A stretch of 64,000 nt of DNA from Lachnospiraceae bacterium (lineage in GTDB: Bacteria > Bacillota > Clostridia > Lachnospirales > Lachnospiraceae), in the NCBI GenBank assembly GCA_910575475.1, contig CAJTGD010000022.1, positions 35,895-99,894 on the forward strand, read 5' to 3'. Under the pieces are notes generated by a model. The model was not told the DNA's origin, ran no database searches, and saw only the letters and a program-made list of their open reading frames with translations. Position 1 is the stretch's first letter. Each line of letters begins with the position of its first letter. A program made the position numbers and the translations under genes. Below, one piece after another: positions 8,641 to 16,144 of this stretch.

Positions 8641-9104
8641 AGTGTGTCACTCCTTTCCTGTTCATTTCTTTTTGTGTATTTGTTTGTTACTTCTTCTGTT
8701 CCCGCATCTTTTAATCTTGTCTCTTCCGTTTTCATTTCTTTTATCCTGTTTTTCCCTGTTGATCCTTCCCGGATACTTTCGGCCTGTACGGCCTTCTGCT
8801 GCTGCCGTTTTTTCTTGGCAAGCTTCTCCAGGTATACACCGCTGTATATTTTCGTCAGCACTACCACCGCAAGAAAACTGATCATCGCATAGATCAGGCA
8901 GATATCCAGAAGGTATCCCTCCCCCATATATACGGCAAGCATGGCGATCACGACCATGACAATGGTTCCCATCATATTCACCGCCACGACCCGGTCGGCG
9001 ATCGTCGGGCCTTTGATGGCGCGGATCAGGCAGAAAAGCAGAAGGATCGCAAGGAATATGAAAATGGATATAAAAATCCAGGAATGCTCCATAATGATCC
9101 GCAT
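8637..9104 (-). CDS. mrpF: Cation/proton antiporter subunit F (MrpF/MnhF)
   Basis: About 155 residues. The ATG at 9104 is 2 bp past the mrpE stop; TTG at 9116 or GTG at 9113 are alternative starts overlapping mrpE. Three helices occupy the first 90 residues with the MrpF signature IKGPTIADRVVAVNMMG. The C-terminal 65 residues are hydrophilic and rich in Lys, Glu and Thr (KKKRQQQKAVQAES, EMKTEETRLKDAGTEE), a tail absent from ordinary MrpF of about 90 residues. That tail is low in complexity and may be cytoplasmic and disordered. Part of the operon core E-F-G. Confidence 0.9.
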   Translation of the reverse strand: MRIIMEHSWIFISIFIFLAILLLFCLIRAIKGPTIADRVVAVNMMGTIVMVVIAMLAVYMGEGYLLDICLIYAMISFLAVVVLTKIYSGVYLEKLAKKKRQQQKAVQAESIREGSTGKNRIKEMKTEETRLKDAGTEEVTNKYTKRNEQERSDTL

Positions 9105-9105
9105 A

Positions 9106-9573
9106 TCACTCACCAATCCTTTCCAGCTTCTCCAGCATTTTTACAAACACAGAATCTTCCATCCCTTCGGACAGGGACTTGTCCAGGCAGTGTACCACGC
9201 ACTCGTCCTCATCCATAGACACCGTGATCGTTCCCGGCGTCAGGGTGATCGAATTGGCCAGAAGCACCCTGCAGAATTTGGATCTCAGATTTGTATGGAC
9301 GCGCACCATCACCGGCTCCACCACCTCACTGTCGGAAGTGATCAGGCGGATCACCGCCACATTCGCCTTGATGATCTCCATGACCAGTACGAAGATATAG
9401 CGCAGAAGACAGACATTCCTTTTGTACAGAAGGATCTCCTGTTTCAGGCTGTAATCCATAAATCTGCAGATAAACGCAAACATGAAAAGGACAATCACTG
9501 CGCCGATCACGGCAATCTCCGCAGTAATTGTCCCGTTAAATATGATCCATACACAAAAAAACAGCAACAGCAT
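9106..9573 (-). CDS. mrpE: Cation/proton antiporter subunit E (MrpE/MnhE)
   Basis: First gene of the operon: 155 residues with two hydrophobic N-terminal helices (FFCVWIIFNGTITAEIAVIG) and then a cytoplasmic domain. The motif ANSITLTPGTITVSMDEDECVVHCLD is the diagnostic MrpE stretch (NSITLTPGT), and the protein ends in a helical LEKLERIGE. Length matches the family (about 160). MrpE is an accessory but conserved subunit of the antiporter. A sigma-A type -10 element is found about 60 bp upstream at 9633-9638. Confidence 0.92.
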   Translation of the reverse strand: MLLLFFCVWIIFNGTITAEIAVIGAVIVLFMFAFICRFMDYSLKQEILLYKRNVCLLRYIFVLVMEIIKANVAVIRLITSDSEVVEPVMVRVHTNLRSKFCRVLLANSITLTPGTITVSMDEDECVVHCLDKSLSEGMEDSVFVKMLEKLERIGE

Positions 9574-9632
9574 GATCTTCTCTCCCTTGCGCGGCAGACC
9601 GGGCCGGCCTGCTGCCTTGAATACTGTTGTCT

Positions 9633-9661
9633 ATTATAACAGACTTTTCGACTTTTTTCAG
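9633..9661 (-). promoter_or_regulatory. Predicted promoter of the antiporter operon
   Basis: On the minus strand TATAAT lies at 9638-9633 with CTGAAA about 17 bp upstream (9661-9656) as a weak -35 box. A GTCT-N8-AGAC inverted repeat surrounds the -10 box and could be a binding site. The start codon of mrpE is at 9573. Confidence 0.5.
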
Positions 9662-9794
9662 ATTTTTTTATTACTTTTTTTATTTCTTTGCAGATTCTTA
9701 GGAAGCGGTAAAACAGACGAACTGTCCACCGCTTCCTTCACATATTATTCTATCTCTCCCCGGCATTCTCCTGGCATATACCCGAAGTATCTGT

Positions 9795-10673
9795 TCAGCC
9801 TATTTCTTCCCTCCCGGAAACCTTCCGGTAGGTTCTCGGACTCATGCCATAGCACTGTTTAAATGTTTTTGAAAAGGCAAGCGGATCCGTATACCCTACA
9901 GACGCGGCCACCACGCTGATCTGCATATCTGTCCCAACCAGCATTTCCCTGGCCTTCTCCATCTTCACTCTGACCAGGTAGTCACGAGGCGAACAGCCCA
10001 GCGCTTTCTGAAAACTGCTCGTAAGATAACTCCTGTTCACTCCCACCTGGTCCGCAAGCTCCTGAATCCGAATCTTCTGATTATAATGGAGGTCGATATA
10101 GCGCACCGCTTCCTTCACATATACGGCTCCCTGATTTGCAAAATCAGATCCTGGTCCGGTACAATGCTGCGTATAGTCCCGAATCAACTCTGCAAAAATC
10201 AGCAGCAGCATGCCGTTGCGCTTCAGTCTGTCCTGATCCGAGTTCTGGTATGCTTCCAGGATTTTGTCAATATAATTGCCGATCCGCGGGGTACACCTGA
10301 CCTTACGGACAGGGTCCGTTCCGGAAAATCCTGCGCTGGCCAGATACATCTCCGCACATCTGCCGGAAAATCCGATCCACATATACGTCCATGGCTTCCA
10401 CTTCTCCGTCTCGTACCAGATCTCGCTGCCCGGCAATGCCAGCAATGCATCGTCCAGCTCCAGATGGTACACCTTCCTGTCCATCCCCAGAGTTCCTCTG
10501 CCATTTCTCACAAAGCCAAGGACATAGGCGCCTTTCAAGTCCTGTTCGCGCCTGTTTTCCCGGACACAGCTTTCCCATCCGCAATGCAGCAGGGACAGCT
10601 CCGCCCCCTCTTCCGGCACATCCGCCAGGCATTTATACCGCCCGGCTCCGGTATATCCGGATATCAGCTTCAT
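9795..10673 (-). CDS. AraC-family transcriptional regulator
   Basis: 292 residues from the ATG at 10673, preceded by GAGGAAAATGAT. The frame is open further upstream from a TTG but that would nearly abut the permease gene and has no binding site. The N-terminal half resembles a cupin-type sugar-sensing domain (LELDDALLALPGSEIWYE), and the C-terminal 100 residues hold two helix-turn-helix motifs: IQELADQVGVNRSYLTSSF, then VAASVGYTDPLAFSKTFKQ with the AraC end motif GMSPRTYRK. It is the last gene after the ABC importer genes and is probably the local regulator of sugar uptake. Ligand unknown. Confidence 0.9.
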   Translation of the reverse strand: MKLISGYTGAGRYKCLADVPEEGAELSLLHCGWESCVRENRREQDLKGAYVLGFVRNGRGTLGMDRKVYHLELDDALLALPGSEIWYETEKWKPWTYMWIGFSGRCAEMYLASAGFSGTDPVRKVRCTPRIGNYIDKILEAYQNSDQDRLKRNGMLLLIFAELIRDYTQHCTGPGSDFANQGAVYVKEAVRYIDLHYNQKIRIQELADQVGVNRSYLTSSFQKALGCSPRDYLVRVKMEKAREMLVGTDMQISVVAASVGYTDPLAFSKTFKQCYGMSPRTYRKVSGREEIG

Positions 10674-10783
10674 ATCATTTTCCTCATTGGCAGGCAATCC
10701 GCACGGAAAGCGGATCGCCTGCACTCCAACAAACCGCCCTGTAAATCGATCCGAAACAACCGCAGGTGTGAACGGCAACGGTT

Positions 10784-11614
10784 TTAGAGCTTTCCTCCGG
10801 AGGTTGCAATACCTTCAATAAACTGCTTCTGAAAGATCACATAGATCACGATCATCGGCAGACACGCGATCAATGACGCCGCCATCAACTGCGGGAAGTT
10901 TGTCGCATACTGCCCCTGCATTTTTGCAAGCGCGGAAGACAGCGTCAGCATATCCTTCTCTGTATTCACGATCATGGGCCACATCAGGTCCTTAAATGCG
11001 AATACTGCGGTAAAGATTCCCAATGCCACCATGCTGGAGCGTGCCAGCGGCGCCATGATAAATACGAAGGTCTGGGGGATATTGCACCCGTCCAGCCGTG
11101 CCGCTTCCTCCAGGTCTTTCGGCAGCGTCATATACGCCTGCTTCAGAAGAAATGTTCCGAATGCCGTAACAAGCCCCGGGAACACCAGGCCGAAGATGGA
11201 GTTCAGCGCCCCGATCTTGCTGACCATGATGTACTGCGGAATAATAAATATCTGGGAAGGGATCATCATCTGGAACAGTACCAGAGAAAACATCACGTTT
11301 TTCCCTTTAAAGTTCAGCCGCGCAAACGCGTAGCCCGCCAGCGTTGCGGTCAAGACCGCGCACAGCACACGGAAGAAAATCAGCAGCAGCGTATTTTTAT
11401 ACAGCAGCATAAAGTTCATATTTTCCATGACTGCGGTAAAGGCTTCCGTCCTCCAGACCGTCGGGAAGATGATAAAAGGATCTACCTGCGTCGATTCCGG
11501 TACGGATTTGAACGCCGTCAGCACCATCCACAGAAACGGGATCAGCATGGTGATGGACACCAGGACACAGACTGCATGAATCACAAATGTTGATAATTTT
11601 TTCTTTGCTTCCAT
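10784..11614 (-). CDS. Carbohydrate ABC transporter permease, MalG/LacG type
   Basis: 276 residues, six predicted membrane helices, with the coupling EAA loop LPKDLEEAARLDGCNIPQTF near residue 170. The N-terminus (KLSTFVIHAVCVLVSITMLIPFLWMV) is typical for MalG-type permeases of the CUT1 family. It follows the MalF-type gene by 15 bp and pairs with it to form the membrane channel. No ATPase gene is in the operon, so it probably shares an MsmX-like ATPase encoded elsewhere, which is usual for CUT1 systems of Firmicutes. Confidence 0.93.
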   Translation of the reverse strand: MEAKKKLSTFVIHAVCVLVSITMLIPFLWMVLTAFKSVPESTQVDPFIIFPTVWRTEAFTAVMENMNFMLLYKNTLLLIFFRVLCAVLTATLAGYAFARLNFKGKNVMFSLVLFQMMIPSQIFIIPQYIMVSKIGALNSIFGLVFPGLVTAFGTFLLKQAYMTLPKDLEEAARLDGCNIPQTFVFIMAPLARSSMVALGIFTAVFAFKDLMWPMIVNTEKDMLTLSSALAKMQGQYATNFPQLMAASLIACLPMIVIYVIFQKQFIEGIATSGGKL

Positions 11615-11629
11615 AACCGCCCCTCCTCT

Positions 11630-12526
11630 CTAATTGTAGTGAACCCATTTCTTCTGGCCGATCATCTGGAATACGGTCACGATCATGATAACCGTAAGCA
11701 AGAGCACGACAATCGCTGAGCCGTAGCCCTGGTCCTTCTGCCGGAAGGAATATTCATAGAACAGGTATACCAGTGACTGTGTTTTCATCAGTGCCGGATT
11801 GGATTTATCCATCACCATGAAGATCAGGTCAAATACCTGCAGCGCCCCGATGATCCTGGTGATCAGTACAAAGAAGATCGTCGGTGAGAGCAGCGGGCAG
11901 GTAATATGCCAGAACTGCTTGAGCCCGGTTGCCCCGTCGATGCTTGCCGCCTCATAATAGTCTCCCGGTATTTCCTGCAGTCCGGAAAGGAACAGCACCA
12001 TGTTATAACCGATGATGGACCAGATTCCGATCACCGCAATGGAATAGATCGCTATATCCGGGCTGGAAATCCAGTTGATCTTTGTCCCCAGCACATGGTT
12101 GAGCAGCCCGAAATCCGAGTTGAACAGCCATCTCCATACCATAGCGACTGCTGCCGGAGCCGCCACCATAGGCAGGAACATGATTGTACGGTATACGCTC
12201 CTCCCCCTCATTTTTCTGTTCAGCAGAACCGCAAGTACCAGTGAGATAATAATGGAAAACGGAACTTCCATCAGCGCATATTTGAGCGTGTTGAGCAGCG
12301 CCTGCCATACCTGGGTATCCGCGAACATCTTCTGGTAATTTTCCATTCCTACGAAGATATTTCCCCGTCCGAAATCTCCTGTTTTAAAGAAGCTTTTGTA
12401 GATTGTCTGAAAGATCGGAATGATATTCAGGATGATCAGTCCCAGCATTGTGGGGATGATAAAGATCCATCCCCAGATAAATTCATTCCGCTCCTGGCTG
12501 GTAACTTTCTTTTTTGGTTTCGCCAT
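11630..12526 (-). CDS. Carbohydrate ABC transporter permease, MalF/UgpA type
   Basis: 298 residues with six predicted helices. The EAA loop is YYEAASIDGATGLKQFWHI, about 80 residues before the end, and the N-terminus is short and basic (MAKPKKKVTSQERNEFIW), as in UgpA/LacF permeases without the extra MalF helices. It lies between the binding protein gene (20 bp upstream) and the MalG-type gene. Predicted function: import of an oligosaccharide delivered by the lipoprotein encoded at 12547-13833. Substrate unknown; the neighbouring YesL and AraC genes suggest a plant polysaccharide fragment. Confidence 0.93.
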   Translation of the reverse strand: MAKPKKKVTSQERNEFIWGWIFIIPTMLGLIILNIIPIFQTIYKSFFKTGDFGRGNIFVGMENYQKMFADTQVWQALLNTLKYALMEVPFSIIISLVLAVLLNRKMRGRSVYRTIMFLPMVAAPAAVAMVWRWLFNSDFGLLNHVLGTKINWISSPDIAIYSIAVIGIWSIIGYNMVLFLSGLQEIPGDYYEAASIDGATGLKQFWHITCPLLSPTIFFVLITRIIGALQVFDLIFMVMDKSNPALMKTQSLVYLFYEYSFRQKDQGYGSAIVVLLLTVIMIVTVFQMIGQKKWVHYN

Positions 12527-12546
12527 TTCCTCTCATCTCCTTTTCC

Positions 12547-13833
12547 CTATTCTTCGGAAAGTGTCGCATTCATTTCTTCCGCAATCTGCTTGCAGGCATC
12601 TTCCATACTCATATTTCCTGAATACACATCCTTGAAGATCTCGCTTGCCCGGTTCTCCCAGGTTACTGTGTTTCTGGAATACGGCCTTACAACCATATCA
12701 TCCCGCATATCCAGATAAGCCTGCAGATTAAATTCCGGAGCGCAGCCTGCCCAGGTATCAGAGGTTCCGTCCCATGCGGACATGGTGATTCCAAGCTCTG
12801 CCTGCTTCTGCTGTGCCTTTTCAGATCCAAGATATTCAATCAGCTTCCAAGCATTTTCCGTGTTGTCCCCATTGGCAGCCGCCGCCCAGCCGAGGCCGTT
12901 GTAGATGGAAACCCGTCTGCCGCTGTCCGCATCCATCGGCATTACCGCACAGTCACAGTTTTCCTTGATATAATCCTCCTGCTTAAAGGTCGATACCATC
13001 CAGGAACCATGGAAAGACATTGCGGATTTTCCGGATTTCAAAAGGATGTCCGGGTTATTCTCCGACATCGTCTCCATACTCGGCATGGAACCGTCCTGGA
13101 TCAGCTTCTCAATATACTGCATCGCTTTGATGGTATTCGGATCATCATAGCCGGAAGTCTTCTTATCATCGGAAATGATCTCGCCGCCCATGTCATACAC
13201 GATATTGTAATATGCCTCCTGGTTGTTATCGTTCCGGATCGCGATTCCGTACTGGCTGCCGTCCTCTTTGGTCAGCTTCTTCGCATTTTCCACGACAGTG
13301 TCCCATGTCCATGTCTCGTCCGGATAGTCCACACCGGCCTCATCAAACATGGTCTTATTGTACCACAGCGCGATCGTGTCAATGTCCTTCGGGATGCCGT
13401 AAACCTTGCCGTCATAAGTATACAGTTCTTTGATTTCTTCCGGATATTTTGACATATCTACCAGTTCGCTATCCGAAGCTTTATCTGTCAGGTCCAGCAG
13501 GATCTCATTGGACATATATCTCTGCGATTCATTGGAATGCATCCAGAATACATCCGGCATCTCGCCGCCCTGTGCGCCTGCTTCAAGCAGAGTCCAATAT
13601 TCGTTCCACTGTACCACCTGGAGCTCTGCTTCGATTCCGGTCTCCTCCGTAAAGTCGGCAATGATTTCCTTCAACCCCGGCTCCTGATAGTTATCCCAGA
13701 TCATAACAGAGAGTTTGCCGCCCTTGTCTTTGCCGCCCTCTGACGCCCCTTTGTCTCCCGATCCCCCGCATGCCGCAAGGGATGCAGTCATCACTGCACA
13801 CATACAAAGTGCTGCTATTCTTCTGGTTTTCAT
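12547..13833 (-). CDS. Extracellular sugar-binding lipoprotein (CUT1 ABC system)
   Basis: 428 residues from ATG 13833, chosen because GAGGAGGAGACATT precedes it; an upstream in-frame start lacks a site. A lipoprotein signal peptide ends at SLAACG, so the mature Cys would be lipidated. A Gly/Lys-rich linker leads into a family-1 solute-binding fold with motifs VMIWDNYQEPGLKEII, YGIPKDIDTIALWYNKTMF and AMSFHGSWMV, typical for oligosaccharide receptors. First gene of the operon binding protein, MalF-type, MalG-type, AraC. It should bind sugar at the cell surface. Confidence 0.93.
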   Translation of the reverse strand: MKTRRIAALCMCAVMTASLAACGGSGDKGASEGGKDKGGKLSVMIWDNYQEPGLKEIIADFTEETGIEAELQVVQWNEYWTLLEAGAQGGEMPDVFWMHSNESQRYMSNEILLDLTDKASDSELVDMSKYPEEIKELYTYDGKVYGIPKDIDTIALWYNKTMFDEAGVDYPDETWTWDTVVENAKKLTKEDGSQYGIAIRNDNNQEAYYNIVYDMGGEIISDDKKTSGYDDPNTIKAMQYIEKLIQDGSMPSMETMSENNPDILLKSGKSAMSFHGSWMVSTFKQEDYIKENCDCAVMPMDADSGRRVSIYNGLGWAAAANGDNTENAWKLIEYLGSEKAQQKQAELGITMSAWDGTSDTWAGCAPEFNLQAYLDMRDDMVVRPYSRNTVTWENRASEIFKDVYSGNMSMEDACKQIAEEMNATLSEE

Positions 13834-14142
13834 AATGTCTCCTCCTCGACTAGTTAGATTTTTTAATATTACTTTCAATATTAATCCGGCAGGCTGGATA
13901 TGACCGCAAATGTTACTTTATTGGCCGGGCGCCGTGCAGCAGGGCGCACGACGCCACGCAAACAGTAACGTTCAGTCTGCCTGTCCTAAAACCAAACCAT
14001 GCTTCACGCTTGATAAACATGGGCAATTGTTGTATGAAACTGTACCTATGTTAGTTCTTGCCGTATTTACTTTACATTCTCACTGAAAAAATGATAGAAT
14101 ACCTGATACTGTTCCACCTACATTAAGAAAGAGGGAATAATT
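13834..14142. promoter_or_regulatory. Divergent intergenic region with + strand promoter and GC-rich stem-loop
   Basis: The 309-bp gap separates the ABC operon from the YesL gene. On the plus strand TTTACA (14071-14076) and TAGAAT (14095-14100) with an 18-bp spacer form a good promoter for YesL. Around 13910-13975 GTTACT and AGTAAC flank a GC-rich imperfect hairpin (GGCGCCGTGC against GCGCACGACGCC), which could be a terminator-like or regulatory structure. I see no coding capacity here. Confidence 0.55.
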
Positions 14143-14769
14143 ATGAATTGGATGAATCCGGATAATGTTGTACATGCTGCATTAAATAAGATTGGAGACG
14201 TGATCATTGCGAATCTGCTGTTTCTGCTTTGCTCTGTCCCACTGATCACCATCGGCCCTGCGCTGAGCGCGCTGTATCACTGCATGCTCCGCACGGTCAA
14301 GGGCAATCACACGTTCACGGTAAAGACCTTTTTTTCCGCCTTCCGCCAGAATTTTATCCAGTCGTTCCTGATCTGGATCGGCCTATGCGCCGCCTTTATC
14401 ATCACTGCCTTAAATCTCCGATTTCTGGCACACACCGTCAGTCCGGCCGGGCAGATCTTTTTCCTGCTCACCTGCGGGACCGCGGTTCTTCTGGCAATTA
14501 CGGCATTGTATGTATTTCCTGTGATCGCCGCGTTCAAAGGCACCTGGAAAATGCAGCTGAAAAATGCACTGCTCTTTGCGTTTTCCCATCTGCCTTCCAC
14601 CCTGCTGATCGTTGTCGTCTCTACCCTGCCCATGGTAATGACCTGGCTGGATGTCGGCCTGCTCCCGCTGTACGCGTGCTGCTGGTTTTTCTTCGGCTTC
14701 GGGCTGACCGCATACATAAATTCACTTCTGTTCTACCGTATGTTCAGGCCCTATCTCGAGCAAATATAA
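14143..14769 (+). CDS. YesL-family (DUF624) membrane protein
   Basis: 208 residues with about five hydrophobic helices, starting at ATG behind AGAGGGAATAATT. The N-terminal MNWMNPDNVVHAALNKIGDVI and ALSALYHCMLRTVKGN are recognisable YesL/DUF624 features. YesL proteins are common next to CUT1 importers and AraC regulators in plant-polysaccharide loci, but their biochemical role is not established; they are thought to assist uptake. The AraC gene follows by 16 bp, so the two form an operon divergent from the ABC importer. Confidence 0.85.
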   Translation: MNWMNPDNVVHAALNKIGDVIIANLLFLLCSVPLITIGPALSALYHCMLRTVKGNHTFTVKTFFSAFRQNFIQSFLIWIGLCAAFIITALNLRFLAHTVSPAGQIFFLLTCGTAVLLAITALYVFPVIAAFKGTWKMQLKNALLFAFSHLPSTLLIVVVSTLPMVMTWLDVGLLPLYACCWFFFGFGLTAYINSLLFYRMFRPYLEQI

Positions 14770-14785
14770 CAGGAGGTAACCCATT

Positions 14786-15631
14786 ATGGATGATAAGCTT
14801 GTCATGCACCGCAAAACCAATTCTGAAGAGTTGTTCCTCGTTTCCTGCGGCTACGAAAACTGTGAGCCTGCCCAGTTTTTTGGTCCCTCTATCCGAAGGT
14901 ATTACATCATCCACTTCATTCTGGAAGGACAGGGACACTATTTTATCAATGACCGGCACTTTGCGCTCCGGAAGAACCAGTGCTTTCTCGTGCCGCCTGA
15001 TGTTGTTACCTATTATAAAGCTGAGCCGTCGGACCCGTGGACCTATGTGTGGATCTGTTTTAACGGGACACATGCGCTTCCTCTGCTGCAGCATTGCCGC
15101 TTTACCGAATCTACCCCTGTTCTCACTGTAGCCGACACAGAATCCTACCGTGAGGCCATCTTTGAAATGATGGGACATGCTCCGCTGACTCCGGCTGACG
15201 ATTGCCACATTCAAAGCATCCTCTACAGAATCCTTGCCATGCTCGGGGAACAGACCGAAGCCTCCTATGCTGATACGGACTCCCTTGACAACTTTTACAT
15301 CTCCAGAGCCATCGACTACATCAACAAAAGCACCATCCTGAATATCACCGTCTCCGATGTCTCCGAGTACCTCCATATCAGCCGCAGCTACCTGTTTGAA
15401 CTGTTCAAGAAACATCTCAACACTTCGCCCCAGTCCTTCCTGATCACCGCCAGGATGGCGAATGCCAAGGAACTGCTGCTGCGTACCAATATTTCAGTAG
15501 AAGATATCGCGTTCTCGAGCGGCTATCAGAACCCCTTCGCGTTTTCCAGGGCCTTCAAAAAGGAAACCGGTATGACCCCAAGGGAATTTCGCCAAAAATG
15601 CAGCTTCAACGGGAAGATCCTGGACTATTGA
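14786..15631 (+). CDS. AraC-family transcriptional regulator
   Basis: 281 residues behind AGGAGGTAACCCATT. The N-terminal cupin-like domain includes FFGPSIRRYYIIHFILEG and the second half of the pocket FALRKNQCFLVPPDVVTYY. The C-terminal domain has the helix-turn-helix VSEYLHISRSYLFELFKKHL and IAFSSGYQNPFAFSRAFKK with the family end motif GMTPREFRQK. It is probably the activator of the divergent sugar importer or of off-window hydrolases, because AraC and YesL pairs usually flank such genes. Its stop overlaps the end of a degraded gene on the other strand. Confidence 0.92.
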   Translation: MDDKLVMHRKTNSEELFLVSCGYENCEPAQFFGPSIRRYYIIHFILEGQGHYFINDRHFALRKNQCFLVPPDVVTYYKAEPSDPWTYVWICFNGTHALPLLQHCRFTESTPVLTVADTESYREAIFEMMGHAPLTPADDCHIQSILYRILAMLGEQTEASYADTDSLDNFYISRAIDYINKSTILNITVSDVSEYLHISRSYLFELFKKHLNTSPQSFLITARMANAKELLLRTNISVEDIAFSSGYQNPFAFSRAFKKETGMTPREFRQKCSFNGKILDY

Positions 15632-15943
15632 CCGCTCTCTTCATACCAATGACAGGCAGCCGTGTCTTCTCCTTCTCCCCATAGCTCCGGACAGTCGGAG
15701 TCTTCCCAGTTCAGAGGGATCATATGCCGCTTCTGGCCGGAAGCTGTGAGCATGATCTGACGGAGCTCTATCCGCTTGTGTCGTCCCCGATCCGGCTGAT
15801 GTGCATCAGACCGGCGCCCAGATGCCCGATGGTATTGCGCCCCTCTATTTTTTTTCGTGAATGATCGCAGAATCATTTTCTGTCTCGATCGTTATAAAAT
15901 CCGGAACTCCTAACTCAAAATGTCTGCCGGCAATTCTTCCCAT
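15625..15943 (-). pseudogene. Frameshifted remnant of an unrecognised gene
   Basis: On the minus strand an ATG at 15943 behind AAAAGGAGC opens a frame beginning MGRIAGRHFELGVPDF that stops after about 32 codons. Protein-like sequence then continues in a second frame (NTIGHLGAGLMHISRIGDD) and in a third frame (IMLTASGQKRHMIPLNW, then DSDCPELWGEGED) to a TAG at 15625. The sequence reads like one gene broken by two frameshifts or short deletions. I do not recognise the family. Two frame changes in 320 bp argue for real decay rather than a single sequencing error. Confidence 0.5.
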
Positions 15944-15990
15944 CTTTTACTCTGCTCCTTTTCGCAAGTTTGCTTAAGCTGGTATTTATT

Positions 15991-16023
15991 ATAATCATTT
16001 TCCTTATAGATTGGAATGATTAT
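15991..16023. repeat. 9-bp inverted repeat, possible operator
   Basis: ATAATCATT (15991-15999) and AATGATTAT (16015-16023) form a perfect inverted repeat with a 15-bp spacer. It lies upstream of the decayed minus-strand gene at 15625-15943 and could be its former operator or a hairpin. Confidence 0.45.
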
Positions 16024-16056
16024 TGGTTCTTAATACCTTGCAGGATGTCCACAACG

Positions 16057-16095
16057 AGTTACAGGTCACCCCTGGCTAAGGTGTGACCTGTAACT
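16057..16095. repeat. 13-bp perfect inverted repeat downstream of ABC permease
   Basis: AGTTACAGGTCAC (16057-16069) and GTGACCTGTAACT (16083-16095) form a perfect 13-bp stem with a 13-base loop, about 50 bp beyond the stop of the FtsX permease gene. There is no T-run on either side, so a simple intrinsic terminator is unlikely; it may be a Rho-assisted terminator, an mRNA-stabilising hairpin or a dispersed palindrome. Confidence 0.55.
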
Positions 16096-16144
16096 GCAAC
16101 GATGCTTCTCCCTCAAAAATCAATGACAAAATAGAATATAATTC

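Noticed and set aside
1..9573. Respiratory complex I (nuo) operon
   Set aside because: Only membrane antiporter-type subunits plus MrpE/F/G are present; no NuoB, C, D, H, I or peripheral arm genes are seen.
9690..9735. Terminator of the AraC gene (GGAAGCGGT and ACCGCTTCC repeats)
   Set aside because: A 9-bp stem exists, but the loop is long and no T-run follows on the minus strand; left out as a terminator.
16057..16095. Intrinsic terminator
   Set aside because: The 13-bp stem is strong, but neither strand has a following T-run.
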